Notes: generated by a model not told the origin, from the letters alone. Counted from the stretch's first letter, positions 1 to 9,475 are shown. The stretch is DNA of 64,000 nt from Winogradskyella forsetii (GCF_013394595.1 NZ_CP053348.1:2754001-2818000); one strand, 5' to 3'. Translations and numbers: made by a program.

Positions 1-267
1 CAAGGTATTCAGAGTGATTTTTATGCTGATAATATTTTTAGGTTTGGAGGCGCTTATCTTTGGACCAAGGATTTTCAGCTCGATGCCAATATCGCCTTTA
101 ATACTAAGGATACACCTTCCATTTTCAATATCGCTTTTGGAGCCTCTTATCGCTTGGATTTCCATAAGGACAAAAAGATTGATAATGGTAACTCCGCCAA
201 AGACGGAAACGGTAAAATGCGAAAAAAGAAAAAAAAGAAGAAAAAAGAAGATGATTTTGACTCCTAA
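1..267 (+). CDS. C-terminal end of an outer-membrane beta-barrel (transporter-type) protein, partial
   Basis: The frame is open from base 1 and stops with TAA at 265-267, leaving 88 residues of a protein that starts outside the window. The visible part has the alternating polar/aromatic pattern of closing barrel strands (GGAYLWTKDFQLDA, FNIAFGASYRLDF). It looks like the flavobacterial 'transporter' outer-membrane family (Phenol_MetA_deg-like), but that assignment rests on strand pattern only. After the last strand comes an unusual tail: eight lysines in a row, then EDDFDS. The next gene starts 18 bases downstream on the same strand, so the two may be co-transcribed. Confidence 0.6.
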   Translation, partial: QGIQSDFYADNIFRFGGAYLWTKDFQLDANIAFNTKDTPSIFNIAFGASYRLDFHKDKKIDNGNSAKDGNGKMRKKKKKKKKEDDFDS

Positions 268-285
268 TTTAGCTCTCCTCACTAC

Positions 286-1404
286 ATGATAACAATCAAA
301 GAAGCCACATCAAAAAAGGATTTAAAGGCATTTGTTAAGTTTCCTTTTGAATTATACAAGGACTCAAAATATTGGGTACCTCCAATTATCAAACAAGAAT
401 TAGAAACTTTTAATAAAGACAAAAATCCTATTTTCAATGATGCTGAAGCCCGTTTTTTCCTTGCATACAAGGACAGCAAAATAGTTGGTAGAATTTCTGC
501 GATTATAAATTATTTGGAAGTTGACAAAAAAGGAATCAAAAAAATGCGCTTCGGCTGGTTTGATTTTATTGACGACTTAGACGTTAGTAGACTATTATTA
601 GAAACGGTTGAAAACATTGGAAGAGAACATGGCTTGAGCTACACAGAAGGCCCTGTTGGGTTTTCCAACTTAGATAAGGTTGGTGTGATGACTGAAGGTT
701 TTGACCATTTGGCGACCATGATTACTTGGTACAATAATGCTTATTATGTGAATCATTATAACGTCCATGGTTACAAAATTGAAAAGGAGTACGCAGAAAG
801 CAGATTTCCGTTTAGCAATGTAAAGCCAGAGTTTTTTAAAAAGGCACAGGAACTTATAAAACGTCGTTACCAAGTAAAAGCTTTGTCTTTCACCAAAACT
901 GAGGAGGTAATGCCTTACGCAGACCGAATGTTCGACCTTTTTAACGAAACGTATTCTTCATTATCGTCTTTTGTGGAAATCACGGACATTCAAAAGGAAT
1001 ATTTCAAAAAGAAATTTATCAGTTTCATCAATCCGGAATACATCAAATTTATACTGGACAAAGATGACAAACTTATTGGTTTTGCCATTGTAATGCCAAG
1101 GTTTGCCCAAGCCTTACAAAAAGCTAATGGAAAACTTTTTCCTTTTGGATTTACACATATTTTAAAAGCGAAAAAAAATAGCAAAGAAGTTATTTTTTAT
1201 CTTATTGGCATACTGCCAGAGTATCAAAATAAAGGTGTACACGCCTTGATCTTCAATGAATACTATGAAACGTTTACAGCAAAAGGGATTGAAACCTGCT
1301 ACAGAACTCCCGAGCTTGAAGATAATGTGGCTATTAAACAAATATGGAAGCATTTTGATCCTAAGATATATGCCAGACGGAAAACTTTTGTGAAGGACTT
1401 ATAG
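286..1404 (+). CDS. GNAT-superfamily-like protein, 372 residues
   Basis: Cytoplasmic protein without signal peptide or membrane segment. The N-terminal third (TIKEATSKKDLKAFVKFPFELYKDSKYWVPP) and the C-terminal third (a strand ending IFYLIGILPEYQNKGVHALIFNEYYE) look like two acetyltransferase-type halves; the second contains the ILPEYQNKG stretch that resembles the acetyl-CoA-binding Q/RxxGxG/A motif of GNAT enzymes. The family is widespread in Bacteroidota and has no assigned substrate that I know of. ATG at 286 is the first start after the upstream stop and no better start is seen. A strong bidirectional hairpin follows the gene. Confidence 0.7.
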   Translation: MITIKEATSKKDLKAFVKFPFELYKDSKYWVPPIIKQELETFNKDKNPIFNDAEARFFLAYKDSKIVGRISAIINYLEVDKKGIKKMRFGWFDFIDDLDVSRLLLETVENIGREHGLSYTEGPVGFSNLDKVGVMTEGFDHLATMITWYNNAYYVNHYNVHGYKIEKEYAESRFPFSNVKPEFFKKAQELIKRRYQVKALSFTKTEEVMPYADRMFDLFNETYSSLSSFVEITDIQKEYFKKKFISFINPEYIKFILDKDDKLIGFAIVMPRFAQALQKANGKLFPFGFTHILKAKKNSKEVIFYLIGILPEYQNKGVHALIFNEYYETFTAKGIETCYRTPELEDNVAIKQIWKHFDPKIYARRKTFVKDL

Positions 1405-1424
1405 CATTTAGAAAATGAATAAAA

Positions 1425-1460
1425 AAAACGGTTATTACTTTTCTTAGTAATAACCGTTTT
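1425..1460. terminator. Bidirectional intrinsic terminator
   Basis: A 15-bp perfect stem (1425-1439 with 1446-1460, core ACGGTTATTACT) with a 6-base loop is flanked by A-tracts on the left and T-tracts on the right. It lies between two convergent genes and can end transcripts from both. Confidence 0.9.
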
Positions 1461-1483
1461 TTTATATACTAATGAGTTTCTAA

Positions 1484-2743
1484 TTATTCACCCATAGCTG
1501 CAATTAAGGCTGCAGACATTCTTTTGTAAGTTCCATTTACTAAACGCTCCCTAATGGCATCAAATGCATCAAGTGTTTCCCTTACATCTTCCAAAGTATG
1601 TGTTGCTGTAGGAATCATTCTCAACAAAATCATCCCTTTAGGTATTACAGGATAAACCACTATAGAACAGAATATTCCGTAATTTTCACGTAAATCCCTT
1701 ACTAAAGCCATCGCTTCAGGAATGCTTCCTTTTAAATATACAGGTGTTACACAACTTTGAGTTGTTCCAATATCGAAACCACGTTCTTTTAAGCCTGATT
1801 GTAAAGCATTCACAATGGTCCAAAGGTTTTGCTTTAGTTCTGGCATGGTACGTAACATGTCCAAACGTTTTAAAGCACCAACCACCAATTGCATTTGCAA
1901 TGATTTGGCAAACATTTGAGAACGTAAGTTATATTTTAAATAATCTATAATTTCTTGATCAGCTGCAATAAAAGCACCAGTACTTGCTAAAGACTTAGCA
2001 AAGGTTGCAAAATAGACATCAATATCATCTTGCACGCCTTGTTCCTCACCTGCTCCAGCACCAGTTTTCCCTAAAGTACCAAAACCATGGGCATCATCAA
2101 CAAATAATCTAAAGTTGAATTTTTCTTTAAGGGCAACAATTTCTTTAAGTCGTCCTTGCTCACCTCTCATGCCAAATACACCTTCAGAAATCACTAAAAT
2201 TCCACCACCTGTTTGTTCAGCCATTTTTGTGGCGCGCTCCAGATTTTTTTCTAGGCTTTCAATATCATTATGCTTATAGGTGAATCTTTTACCATGGTGT
2301 AATCTTACACCATCAATGATACAAGCATGTGCATCGACATCATAAACAATAATATCATCTTTACCGACTAAAGCATCTACAGTAGATACCATACCTTGAT
2401 AGCCAAAATTCAATAAGTAAGCGGCTTCTTTTTGGACAAATGCGGCAAGTTCATTTTGCAATTGCTCATGTAAATCGGTATGACCAGACATCATACGCGC
2501 ACCCATTGGGTAAGCAGAACCATAAGCTGCTGCAGCTTCGGCATCCACTTTTCTCACTTCTGGGTGATTTGCTAAACCTAAATAATCATTAATACTCCAA
2601 GTAATAACATCTTTCCCTTGAAATTTCATTCTATTAGAAATCTCACCTTCAAGTTTAGGAAACACAAAGTATCCTTCTGCTTGTGCAGCCCATTTACCCA
2701 GTGGCCCTTTATCCCTATAAATCTTTTCAAATAAATCCTTCAT
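1484..2743 (-). CDS. PLP-dependent alpha-oxoamine synthase, probable cysteate (or serine) fatty-acyltransferase
   Basis: A 419-residue fold-type I enzyme of the KBL/AONS/serine palmitoyltransferase family, which condenses an amino acid with an acyl thioester and releases CO2. Seen: the DDAHG motif at 216-220 and the PLP lysine in FATFAKS (Lys250). In flavobacteria the closest biochemically known members are the cysteate fatty-acyltransferases that start capnine/sulfonolipid synthesis, and serine palmitoyltransferases. The next gene upstream on the same strand encodes a cysteine-synthase-like enzyme that could supply cysteate, which favours the sulfonolipid reading. Substrate choice is inference. 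It has its own likely promoter (2836-2843). Confidence 0.82.
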   Translation of the reverse strand: MKDLFEKIYRDKGPLGKWAAQAEGYFVFPKLEGEISNRMKFQGKDVITWSINDYLGLANHPEVRKVDAEAAAAYGSAYPMGARMMSGHTDLHEQLQNELAAFVQKEAAYLLNFGYQGMVSTVDALVGKDDIIVYDVDAHACIIDGVRLHHGKRFTYKHNDIESLEKNLERATKMAEQTGGGILVISEGVFGMRGEQGRLKEIVALKEKFNFRLFVDDAHGFGTLGKTGAGAGEEQGVQDDIDVYFATFAKSLASTGAFIAADQEIIDYLKYNLRSQMFAKSLQMQLVVGALKRLDMLRTMPELKQNLWTIVNALQSGLKERGFDIGTTQSCVTPVYLKGSIPEAMALVRDLRENYGIFCSIVVYPVIPKGMILLRMIPTATHTLEDVRETLDAFDAIRERLVNGTYKRMSAALIAAMGE

Positions 2744-2835
2744 GCGTTAAAATTGCTATTAATCCTGTCCTAAACGTTAAAAACCCACACTTAAAACACT
2801 TTCAACATTAGTTAATTTAATTTAGTTAGTGTCTG

Positions 2836-2843
2836 CAAAATTA
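2836..2843 (-). promoter_or_regulatory. Candidate -7 promoter box for the acyltransferase
   Basis: Read on the minus strand this is TAATTTTG, a match to the Bacteroidota -7 consensus TAnnTTTG, about 93 bases upstream of the start codon. No clear -33 TTG was found. Confidence 0.4.
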
Positions 2844-2904
2844 GGCAATAATATGATGACCGCATAATTTATTTATTCTAACTATGATCAAAGTTTTAAA
2901 CAAA

Positions 2905-2940
2905 AAAAAACCTATCATAATTATATACGATAGGTTTTCT
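2905..2940 (-). terminator. Intrinsic terminator of the cysteine-synthase-like gene
   Basis: Stem AAAACCTATC (2907-2916) with GATAGGTTTT (2929-2938), followed on the minus strand by nine T. It separates the two genes of the probable sulfonolipid pair, which therefore appear to be separate transcripts. Confidence 0.8.
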
Positions 2941-2955
2941 TCTATTTTTAATCTT

Positions 2956-4017
2956 TTACTTTATATATTCTATTGTAGCTTGGACTTCAGATTTACTATC
3001 AAAAAAGCCTTGATCTTCCATCCACTTATCGTTATAGACTTTACTCATATAACGTGATCCATGATCTGGGAAAATCACTACAATTTTATCCGTTGGTTTA
3101 AATTCGCCTTCCTCTTGTAATTGTTTAATCGCTTGCATTGCCGCACCACTCGTGTAACCTACAAAAAGACCTTCAGTATTTGAAATCTCTCTCGCTGTAT
3201 GTGCACTTTCTTCGTCTGTGACTTTTACAAATCTGTCAATAACATCAAAATCCGTTGCAGAAGGGATTAAGTTTTTACCTAAACCTTCAATTCGATAAGG
3301 ATAAATTTCTTTATCATCAAACTCACGTGTCTCGTGATATTTTTGCAAAACTGAACCATAAGCATCAACACCAATGACTTTGACATTTGGGTTTTGCTCT
3401 TTTAAATACTTCGAAATTCCAGAAATAGTTCCTCCTGTACCACTACATGCAATAAGGTGTGTAATCTCGCCTTCCGTCTGATCCCAAATTTCTGGACCAG
3501 TAGTGTAGTAATGGGCATCAATATTCAATTGATTAAAATACTGATTGATATATATAGACCCTTTATTCTCTTCGTGCAAACGTTTCGCCACTTGGTAATA
3601 AGAACGAGGATCATCCGCTTTTACGTGTGCTGGACAAACATAGACTTTTGCTCCCATAGACTTTAACATGTCTATTTTATCTGCAGAAGATTTAGAGCTT
3701 ACGGCTAAAATACATTCGTACCCTTTAATAATACTTACCATAGCTATACTAAAACCAGTATTACCAGAGGTAGTTTCTATAATAGTATCACCAGGAGACA
3801 AAATACCTTGGCGTTCAGCTTCTTCAATAATATGTAATGCGATTCTGTCTTTAGAAGAATGACCTGGATTAAACGCTTCTACTTTGGCATAAAAGTCACC
3901 ATCGAAGTTAGCAGTCATTCTATTTAATTTGATTAGGGGAGTGTTACCGATTAGTTGCAACACATTATCAAATACATTTTTGTTGTTGTTCATAAAATGA
4001 AATTTTTCAGTAGTCAT
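2956..4017 (-). CDS. Cysteine-synthase-like PLP enzyme, candidate cysteate synthase
   Basis: A 353-residue fold-type II PLP enzyme of the cysteine synthase/cystathionine beta-synthase family. Seen: PLP lysine Lys56 in NPGHSSKDR and the substrate loop TSGNTG (83-88), plus a glycine-rich phosphate loop CSGTGGT. The usual sequence around the lysine is NP(L/G)GSVKDR; here it is NPGHSSKDR, which hints at a different second substrate. In sulfonolipid producers a homologue makes L-cysteate from O-phosphoserine and sulfite, and the neighbouring acyltransferase fits that pathway. A plain cysteine synthase or cystathionine beta-synthase role is not excluded. An alternative start is Met9. Candidate promoter at 4043-4050. 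Confidence 0.75.
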   Translation of the reverse strand: MTTEKFHFMNNNKNVFDNVLQLIGNTPLIKLNRMTANFDGDFYAKVEAFNPGHSSKDRIALHIIEEAERQGILSPGDTIIETTSGNTGFSIAMVSIIKGYECILAVSSKSSADKIDMLKSMGAKVYVCPAHVKADDPRSYYQVAKRLHEENKGSIYINQYFNQLNIDAHYYTTGPEIWDQTEGEITHLIACSGTGGTISGISKYLKEQNPNVKVIGVDAYGSVLQKYHETREFDDKEIYPYRIEGLGKNLIPSATDFDVIDRFVKVTDEESAHTAREISNTEGLFVGYTSGAAMQAIKQLQEEGEFKPTDKIVVIFPDHGSRYMSKVYNDKWMEDQGFFDSKSEVQATIEYIK

Positions 4018-4042
4018 TATTTATTAGACACCTAAAACCTCG

Positions 4043-4050
4043 CAAAAGTA
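4043..4050 (-). promoter_or_regulatory. Candidate -7 promoter box
   Basis: TACTTTTG on the minus strand matches TAnnTTTG and lies 26 bases before the start codon of the cysteine-synthase-like gene. Confidence 0.45.
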
Positions 4051-4065
4051 ACATTTTTTTTTGAA

Positions 4066-6129
4066 TTAACTGGAAATTCCTTCTAAATCAAGTACAAAAG
4101 CAAACTCTTCTGCATCTTCCTTTAGGCTTTCAAAACGTCCCGAAGCTCCACCATGACCAGCATCCATATTGGTTTTTAAATATAATTTATTAGAATCTGT
4201 TTTCATATCGCGCAATTTTGCCACCCACTTTGCTGGTTCCCAATATTGCACTTGCGAATCATGAAGCCCTGTGGTAATCAGCATATTAGGATAGTCCTTA
4301 GCTTCAACATTATCGTATGGCGAATAGGATTTAATGTAATTGTAGTACAAAACATCGTTCGGATTTCCCCATTCATCATATTCACCCGTAGTTAAAGGAA
4401 TAGAATCATCTAACATGGTGGTTATAACATCGACAAAAGGAACTGCAGCAACAATACCATTGTATAGTTCAGGTGCTTGATTAATAATCGCTCCCATTAA
4501 CAAACCGCCTGCACTTCCGCCCATGGCATATAAATGCTGAGAAGATGTGTAACGCTCTTTTATTAAATGAATGGAACACGCAATAAAATCTGAAAACGTA
4601 TTTTTCTTATTCAGTAATTTACCATTTTCATACCAATCACGTCCTAAGTATTCTCCACCTCTAATATGGGTAATGACATAAATAAATCCACGATCTAACA
4701 AACTTAATCTTATCGTTGAAAAATAAGGATCTATAGTAGAGCCATAACTTCCATAAGCGTATTGCATCAAGGGGTTTGTTCCATCTTTCTTTATCCCTTT
4801 TTTATAAACCACAGACATTGGAATTTTTGTACCATCCTCTGCAGTTGCCCAAATACGTTCTGATGTATAATTGTCTTTGTCAAATTTTCCGCCTAAAACC
4901 TCTTGTTCCTTTAAGACGATTTTTGTTTTAGTGCGCATATCAAATGCAATAACAGATGATGGCGTTGTCATGGAATTGTAGCCATACCGTAAAATTTCGG
5001 TATCAAAATCTACATTGGTTCCCGTATATGCTGTGTAAGTTTCGTTATCAAATGGCAAGTAGTAATCTTCACTTCCATCCCATCGTTTTATTCGAATTTC
5101 ATTTAAACCATTGCTGCGTTCACTTATGACCAAATAGTCTTTAAAAATGTCTATACCTTCTAACAAAACATCTTTTCGGTGCGCAATGACTTCTCTCCAG
5201 TTTTCAACTTTAGTATTAGACTCTGGCGTTTTCATTAATTTAAAATTGGTCGCTTTGTCTTTATTGGTAAGTATATAAAAATGATTATCATAATGGGAAA
5301 TGCTATATTCCAAACCTCTTATTCTAGGCTGAAATACTTGAAATTTTCCTTCAGGATTATTGGCATCAAGAATATGATATTCATTGGTTAAGGTACTATA
5401 GCAAGCAATAATGAGATACTTTCTGGATTTCGATTTATAAACCGCAACGCCAAACGTATCATCGCCTTCTTGAAAAACGAGTTCGTCTTCAGTATTATCG
5501 CCCAATCGATGTTTGTAAATTTGGAAAGCTCTTAAGGTCACCTCATCCTTTTTGGTGTAAAATAAGGTTTCATTATCATTTGCCCAACTGGAAGAGCCTG
5601 TAGTGTTCAGAACTCGATCCAAGGCGACTTCATTTGTTTCTAAATTTTTAACATGAATGGTGTAGTTTCGTCTTCCCGTAGTATCAATACCATAGGACAC
5701 TAATTTATTATCTGGACTAACACTGATTCCTGCCAATTTAAAATAGCTTTCGCCTTCGGCCATCTTGTTACAGTCAAATAGCAATTCCTCAGGATTTTCT
5801 AAGCTCTCCTTTTTTCGTGTATAAATAGGATAATCTTTTCCTTTTTCGAATTTTGTAATGTACCAATACCCATTGTATTTATAAGGTACAGATTCGTCAT
5901 CTTCCTTTATTCTGGCTTTCATTTCTTCAAACAAATCCTCTTGAAACGACTTGGTATGCGCCATTTCCATATCGCAATATTCATTTTCTGCATTAAGGTA
6001 ATCTATCACTTCTGGATGCTCTCTATCTTTCATCCAAAAGTAATTATCAATGCGTATGTCGCCATGCTTTTCCAATTGATTAGGAATCTTTTTTGCTATA
6101 GGAGGTTTGATTTCTGATTTTTTTATCAT
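4066..6129 (-). CDS. ptrB: Oligopeptidase B-type prolyl oligopeptidase (S9A)
   Basis: 687 residues, the usual length for oligopeptidase B, which cuts short peptides after basic residues in the cytoplasm. An N-terminal seven-bladed propeller region (to about residue 400) is followed by an alpha/beta hydrolase domain. The catalytic triad is visible: Ser539 in GGSAGG, Asp624 in GLHDSQVQYWEP and His659 in MDAGHGG. EPAKW after the Asp loop is typical of the B type. No signal peptide. It is divergent from the ybaB-like gene, with 77 bases between them. Confidence 0.92.
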   Translation of the reverse strand: MIKKSEIKPPIAKKIPNQLEKHGDIRIDNYFWMKDREHPEVIDYLNAENEYCDMEMAHTKSFQEDLFEEMKARIKEDDESVPYKYNGYWYITKFEKGKDYPIYTRKKESLENPEELLFDCNKMAEGESYFKLAGISVSPDNKLVSYGIDTTGRRNYTIHVKNLETNEVALDRVLNTTGSSSWANDNETLFYTKKDEVTLRAFQIYKHRLGDNTEDELVFQEGDDTFGVAVYKSKSRKYLIIACYSTLTNEYHILDANNPEGKFQVFQPRIRGLEYSISHYDNHFYILTNKDKATNFKLMKTPESNTKVENWREVIAHRKDVLLEGIDIFKDYLVISERSNGLNEIRIKRWDGSEDYYLPFDNETYTAYTGTNVDFDTEILRYGYNSMTTPSSVIAFDMRTKTKIVLKEQEVLGGKFDKDNYTSERIWATAEDGTKIPMSVVYKKGIKKDGTNPLMQYAYGSYGSTIDPYFSTIRLSLLDRGFIYVITHIRGGEYLGRDWYENGKLLNKKNTFSDFIACSIHLIKERYTSSQHLYAMGGSAGGLLMGAIINQAPELYNGIVAAVPFVDVITTMLDDSIPLTTGEYDEWGNPNDVLYYNYIKSYSPYDNVEAKDYPNMLITTGLHDSQVQYWEPAKWVAKLRDMKTDSNKLYLKTNMDAGHGGASGRFESLKEDAEEFAFVLDLEGISS

Positions 6130-6206
6130 TTGTTTTAAGAAAATTTTAGTCTAAAAAGTCGAGCAATTTACTAATTTTACATCTTATAAATTTAAAACAA
6201 GAGAAT

Positions 6207-6530
6207 ATGTTTGGAGATATGATGGGAATGATGGGCAAATTAAAAGAAGCTCAAAAGAAGGTTGAAGAAACTAAAGAGCGCTTGCACACCGTTTTAATTG
6301 ACGAATCGAGTAATGATGCTAAATTAAAGGTTACCATAACCGCCAATAGAACTATTAAAACTATTCAGATTGATGACAGCCTGCTTGAAGATAAAGATAT
6401 GCTTGAAGATTATTTAATTCTTACACTTAATAAAGCCATTGAAAAAGCCACTAACGTCCATGAAGCAGAAGTTGCGGCGGTAGCTAAAGAAGGTATGCCA
6501 AATATTCCTGGTATGGATATGTTTAAATAA
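6207..6530 (+). CDS. YbaB/EbfC family nucleoid-associated protein
   Basis: A 107-residue basic/acidic protein with the short helical N-terminus ([26 protein letters not shown]) and the central beta-region ([17 protein letters not shown]) of the YbaB family, small dimeric DNA-binding proteins. In many bacteria the gene sits next to recR/dnaX; here it does not, but stands alone, divergent from oligopeptidase B. Start chosen at the first ATG. A GC-poor hairpin about 30 bases after the stop may be its terminator. Confidence 0.92.
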   Translation: MFGDMMGMMGKLKEAQKKVEETKERLHTVLIDESSNDAKLKVTITANRTIKTIQIDDSLLEDKDMLEDYLILTLNKAIEKATNVHEAEVAAVAKEGMPNIPGMDMFK

Positions 6531-6556
6531 AAACCCCTTTATTAGTAAAATTTGAA

Positions 6557-6584
6557 TGGCGTTCTCAAAATTGAGGACGTTTTA
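6557..6584 (+). terminator. Probable terminator after ybaB-like gene
   Basis: CGTTCTC/GAGGACG stem (one G-U pair) around an AAAATT loop, followed by GTTTTAG. Weak T-tract. Confidence 0.5.
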
Positions 6585-6703
6585 GATTCCATAATACGTT
6601 TTGTGATGTTAATTTTGATTGTTCCAGCAGGGGAAATATCAAAAAAATTGCTTAGAAAAAAAGTCATTTACTCAATTTAATAACAATCACTAGAAAAAAA
6701 CTA

Positions 6704-7726
6704 TCAAAGTTCTAATTTATTTAATATTGTTAGCAATCTTTCGTGCATTTCATCTGTATAGTCCAAATGAGTGACCATCCGTAATTTATTGCTTCCCATA
6801 CCAATAATGCGAATATTCTTTTCAAGAAGTTGATCTATAAAAGCAGACTCGTCCACACTATTATCTAATTCGAAAATCACAATATTGGTCTCTATGGGTT
6901 CTACCTTTTCAATACATGACAAGTTAGACAAGACCACTCCTATCTCCTTGGCACGTTTATGATCATCAGCCAAGCGTTCTATGTTATTATCCAAAGCATA
7001 CAACCCTGCTGCAGCCAAATACCCAGCTTGTCTTAAATTACCACCAAATAGTTTTCTTAAACTGAGCGATGTTTTCATAATATCTTCATCGCCAATCAAT
7101 ACAGAACCTACAGGACAACCTAAACCTTTACTCAAACAAACTGAAATAGTATCAAAAATTTCCCCGTATTGAATTGGCGATTCATGCTTTGCAACCATTG
7201 CATTCCACAATCTTGCACCATCTAAATGAAGACCTAGGTCATTGGTTTTACAAACTTGTTGTATGTGTTGAAACTCCTGAAAATCCCAACATGCGCCTCC
7301 GCCTTTATTGGTTGTGTTTTCTACTTCCACCAAACTGGTTTGACTGTAATAATATTCCGAGGGATTAATCGCATCTTCAACTTGTTTTGCGGTAAACATG
7401 CCACGATTTCCATCTATCAATTTACAAGACGCTCCACTATGAAATGCTACACCTCCAACCTCATAATTATAAATATGCGCATATTTATCACAGATCACTT
7501 GCTCTCCGGGATTGGTATGTAATTTTATGGCGACTTGATTTGCCATGCTTCCAGAAGGAAAAAATAAAGCCATTTGTTTACCGAACATTTGTGCCATGCG
7601 TTCTTCCAATGCATTAACCGTTGGATCTTCCCTAAACACGTCATCTCCAACTTGGGCAGCCTGCATCGCCTCGAGCATGGCTTTTGAAGGTTTGGTAACG
7701 GTATCACTTCTTAAGTCTATTATCAT
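6704..7726 (-). CDS. ltaE: Low-specificity L-threonine aldolase
   Basis: 340 residues, normal for the GLY1/LtaE family, which cleaves L-threonine or allo-threonine to glycine and acetaldehyde with PLP. Seen: the N-terminal DLRSDTVTKP signature, the LHLDGARLWNA stretch and the PLP lysine in CLSKGLGCPVGS (Lys200). Cytoplasmic. It is a single gene here, with unrelated neighbours. The acetaldehyde it releases could feed the aldehyde dehydrogenase at about 20 kb, but nothing in the sequence links them. Confidence 0.92.
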   Translation of the reverse strand: MIIDLRSDTVTKPSKAMLEAMQAAQVGDDVFREDPTVNALEERMAQMFGKQMALFFPSGSMANQVAIKLHTNPGEQVICDKYAHIYNYEVGGVAFHSGASCKLIDGNRGMFTAKQVEDAINPSEYYYSQTSLVEVENTTNKGGGACWDFQEFQHIQQVCKTNDLGLHLDGARLWNAMVAKHESPIQYGEIFDTISVCLSKGLGCPVGSVLIGDEDIMKTSLSLRKLFGGNLRQAGYLAAAGLYALDNNIERLADDHKRAKEIGVVLSNLSCIEKVEPIETNIVIFELDNSVDESAFIDQLLEKNIRIIGMGSNKLRMVTHLDYTDEMHERLLTILNKLEL

Positions 7727-7917
7727 GAATCTATTTTTTTGATACGAATTTATAAAATATAAAACTACGCTATTTCTAAAAACAACTCAAAATTATCGTA
7801 ATCTAATAATGCATCTAAATAGGTCATATAAATTATGCTTTTCGATTTAATTCATGAAATTAGTGGTGACCTTTCTAAAAAACCCATTCAAAATTATGGC
7901 ACTTTAAATCCACATAC

Positions 7918-7925
7918 TATATTTG
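7918..7925 (+). promoter_or_regulatory. Candidate -7 promoter box of prfB
   Basis: TATATTTG, a perfect TAnnTTTG match, 19 bases before the prfB ATG, implying a very short leader. Confidence 0.5.
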
Positions 7926-7944
7926 TATAAAATTACTTCAAATC

Positions 7945-9049
7945 ATGATAACATCAGATCAAATAAAAGATCTCAATTCCCGTCTAGACATACTTAGACA
8001 ATATCTTTGACTTAGATGCTAAGCTCATAGAAATCGCCAACGAAGAAGAACAAACTTTCGACCCTAATTTCTGGAATGACTCCAAAGCCGCAGAGATGGT
8101 TATGAAATCCATTCGGGAGAAAAAGAGTTGGGTTAATGGTTATAATGCAGCTAAAACCTTATTTGAAGATTTAGAGGTCATATACGAATTCTATAAGGAA
8201 GACGAAGCTCCCATGGAAAATGTGGAGAATCGCTATGAAGCCGCAGTTAATGCTATTGAAAAACTGGAATTTAAAAACATGCTTTCTGAAGAAGGCGACA
8301 GTCTAAGTGCCGTGCTTCAAATTACAGCTGGCGCAGGCGGAACAGAATCATGCGATTGGGCAAGTATGCTGATGCGTATGTATTTAATGTATGCTGAAAA
8401 AAGCGGCTTTAAAGTCAAAGAACTCAACCTGCAAGATGGTGATGTTGCCGGCATTAAAACAGTCACCTTAGAAATTGAAGGCGATTTTGCTTTTGGTTGG
8501 CTTAAAGGTGAAAACGGCGTGCATCGTTTAGTCCGCATCTCTCCTTTTGACAGTAATGCCAAACGCCATACCAGTTTTGCTTCGGTTTATGTATATCCAT
8601 TGGTTGATGATACCATAGAAATTGACATCAATCCAGCAGATATTGAAATCACAACTGCACGATCAAGTGGCGCTGGAGGGCAAAATGTAAATAAGGTTGA
8701 AACAAAAGTCCAACTGTTACACAAACCTTCTGGTATACAAATTCAATGCTCCGAAACACGCTCACAACACGATAATCGCGCCAGAGCGCTTCAAATGTTA
8801 AAATCCCAATTATACGAGATAGAATTGCAAAAGCAAATGTCACAACGTGATGATATTGAAGCTGGGAAAATGAAGATTGAATGGGGAAGCCAAATAAGAA
8901 ATTATGTGTTGCATCCATATAAATTGATAAAAGATGTACGTTCTGCGCACGAAACCGGCAACGTTGATGCTGTTTTAGATGGCGATATAGAACCATTTTT
9001 GAAAGCGTATTTGATGCTAATGGGACAAAAAGAAGATTCGGCATTATAA
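7945..9049 (+). CDS. prfB: Peptide chain release factor 2 with programmed +1 frameshift
   Basis: RF2 recognises UGA and UAA stop codons and triggers peptide release. The gene is read as 7945-8007 joined to 8009-9049 (367 residues). The first 21 codons end at CTT followed by in-frame UGA (8008-8010); a +1 slip on CTT-T continues as GAC-TTA-GAT into the long frame. Motifs in the full protein: anticodon-like SPF at about 199-201 and the catalytic GGQ at about 244-246. The frameshift is the known autoregulatory device of prfB, not an error. Unlike the E. coli site, the internal Shine-Dalgarno AGGGGG is absent: the same place reads AGACAA. Confidence 0.96.
7996..8011 (+). promoter_or_regulatory. 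prfB recoding site without Shine-Dalgarno
   Basis: AGACAATATCTTTGAC. The TAT-CTT-TGA-C core equals that of E. coli prfB (AGGGGGTATCTTTGAC), but the upstream stimulator is replaced. UGA read slowly by RF2 lets the ribosome slip +1 at CTT. Confidence 0.9.
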
Positions 9050-9133
9050 TTGTAATAAAGAAAAACGTTACTGAAATATTGAAACAAATTTCATTTCTAA
9101 ATAAATAAGATTCCCGCTTTCTCGGGAAATGCT

Positions 9134-9475
9134 ATGATTAAAATATACCACAACCCAAGATGTTCAAAATCGAGACAGGGACTTTCCATACTTGAGGAAT
9201 CTGGTCAAAATTTTGAGACTATTAAATATCTTGAAGATCAGTTAACTTCTCAGGAAATAATCACAATCTTAGATAAACTAGGTATAAAACCTATTGATTT
9301 AGTCCGAAAGAACGAGTCCATTTGGAAATCGGATTATAAAGGAAAAAATCTTTCGGATACTGAAATCATTGCGGCAATGGTTCATTACCCCAAACTCATT
9401 GAGCGACCAATAGTTGTGAACGGAGAAAAAGCAGTAATTGGCAGACCGCCTGAATCTATTAATGACATCATATAA
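9134..9475 (+). CDS. arsC: ArsC/Spx-family reductase (arsenate reductase, glutaredoxin type)
   Basis: 113 residues, standard for the thioredoxin-fold ArsC family. Seen: active-site Cys10 in HNPRCSKSR at the end of the first strand, and the C-terminal substrate region LIERPIVVNGEKAVIGRPPE with the conserved ERP and GRP arginines. It would reduce arsenate with glutathione/glutaredoxin; members of this family without an ars operon around them, as here, may serve other thiol chemistry. It is followed after 10 bases by a small secreted protein gene. Confidence 0.85.
   Translation: MIKIYHNPRCSKSRQGLSILEESGQNFETIKYLEDQLTSQEIITILDKLGIKPIDLVRKNESIWKSDYKGKNLSDTEIIAAMVHYPKLIERPIVVNGEKAVIGRPPESINDII

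Noticed and set aside
14-289. 91-residue plus-strand frame at the left edge
   Set aside because: It is out of frame with the barrel protein ending at 267, whose composition and strand pattern are far more convincing.
7835-7930. 31-codon frame upstream of prfB
   Set aside because: No family match by eye, it overlaps the prfB promoter and has no promoter of its own.
8096-9049. prfB starting at the ATG at 8096
   Set aside because: The first 50 residues are encoded upstream through the programmed frameshift; starting here would cut off conserved helices.
9111-9128. Hairpin TTCCCG...CGGGAA before arsC as terminator
   Set aside because: No T-tract follows. It looks like one of the scattered genomic palindromes.
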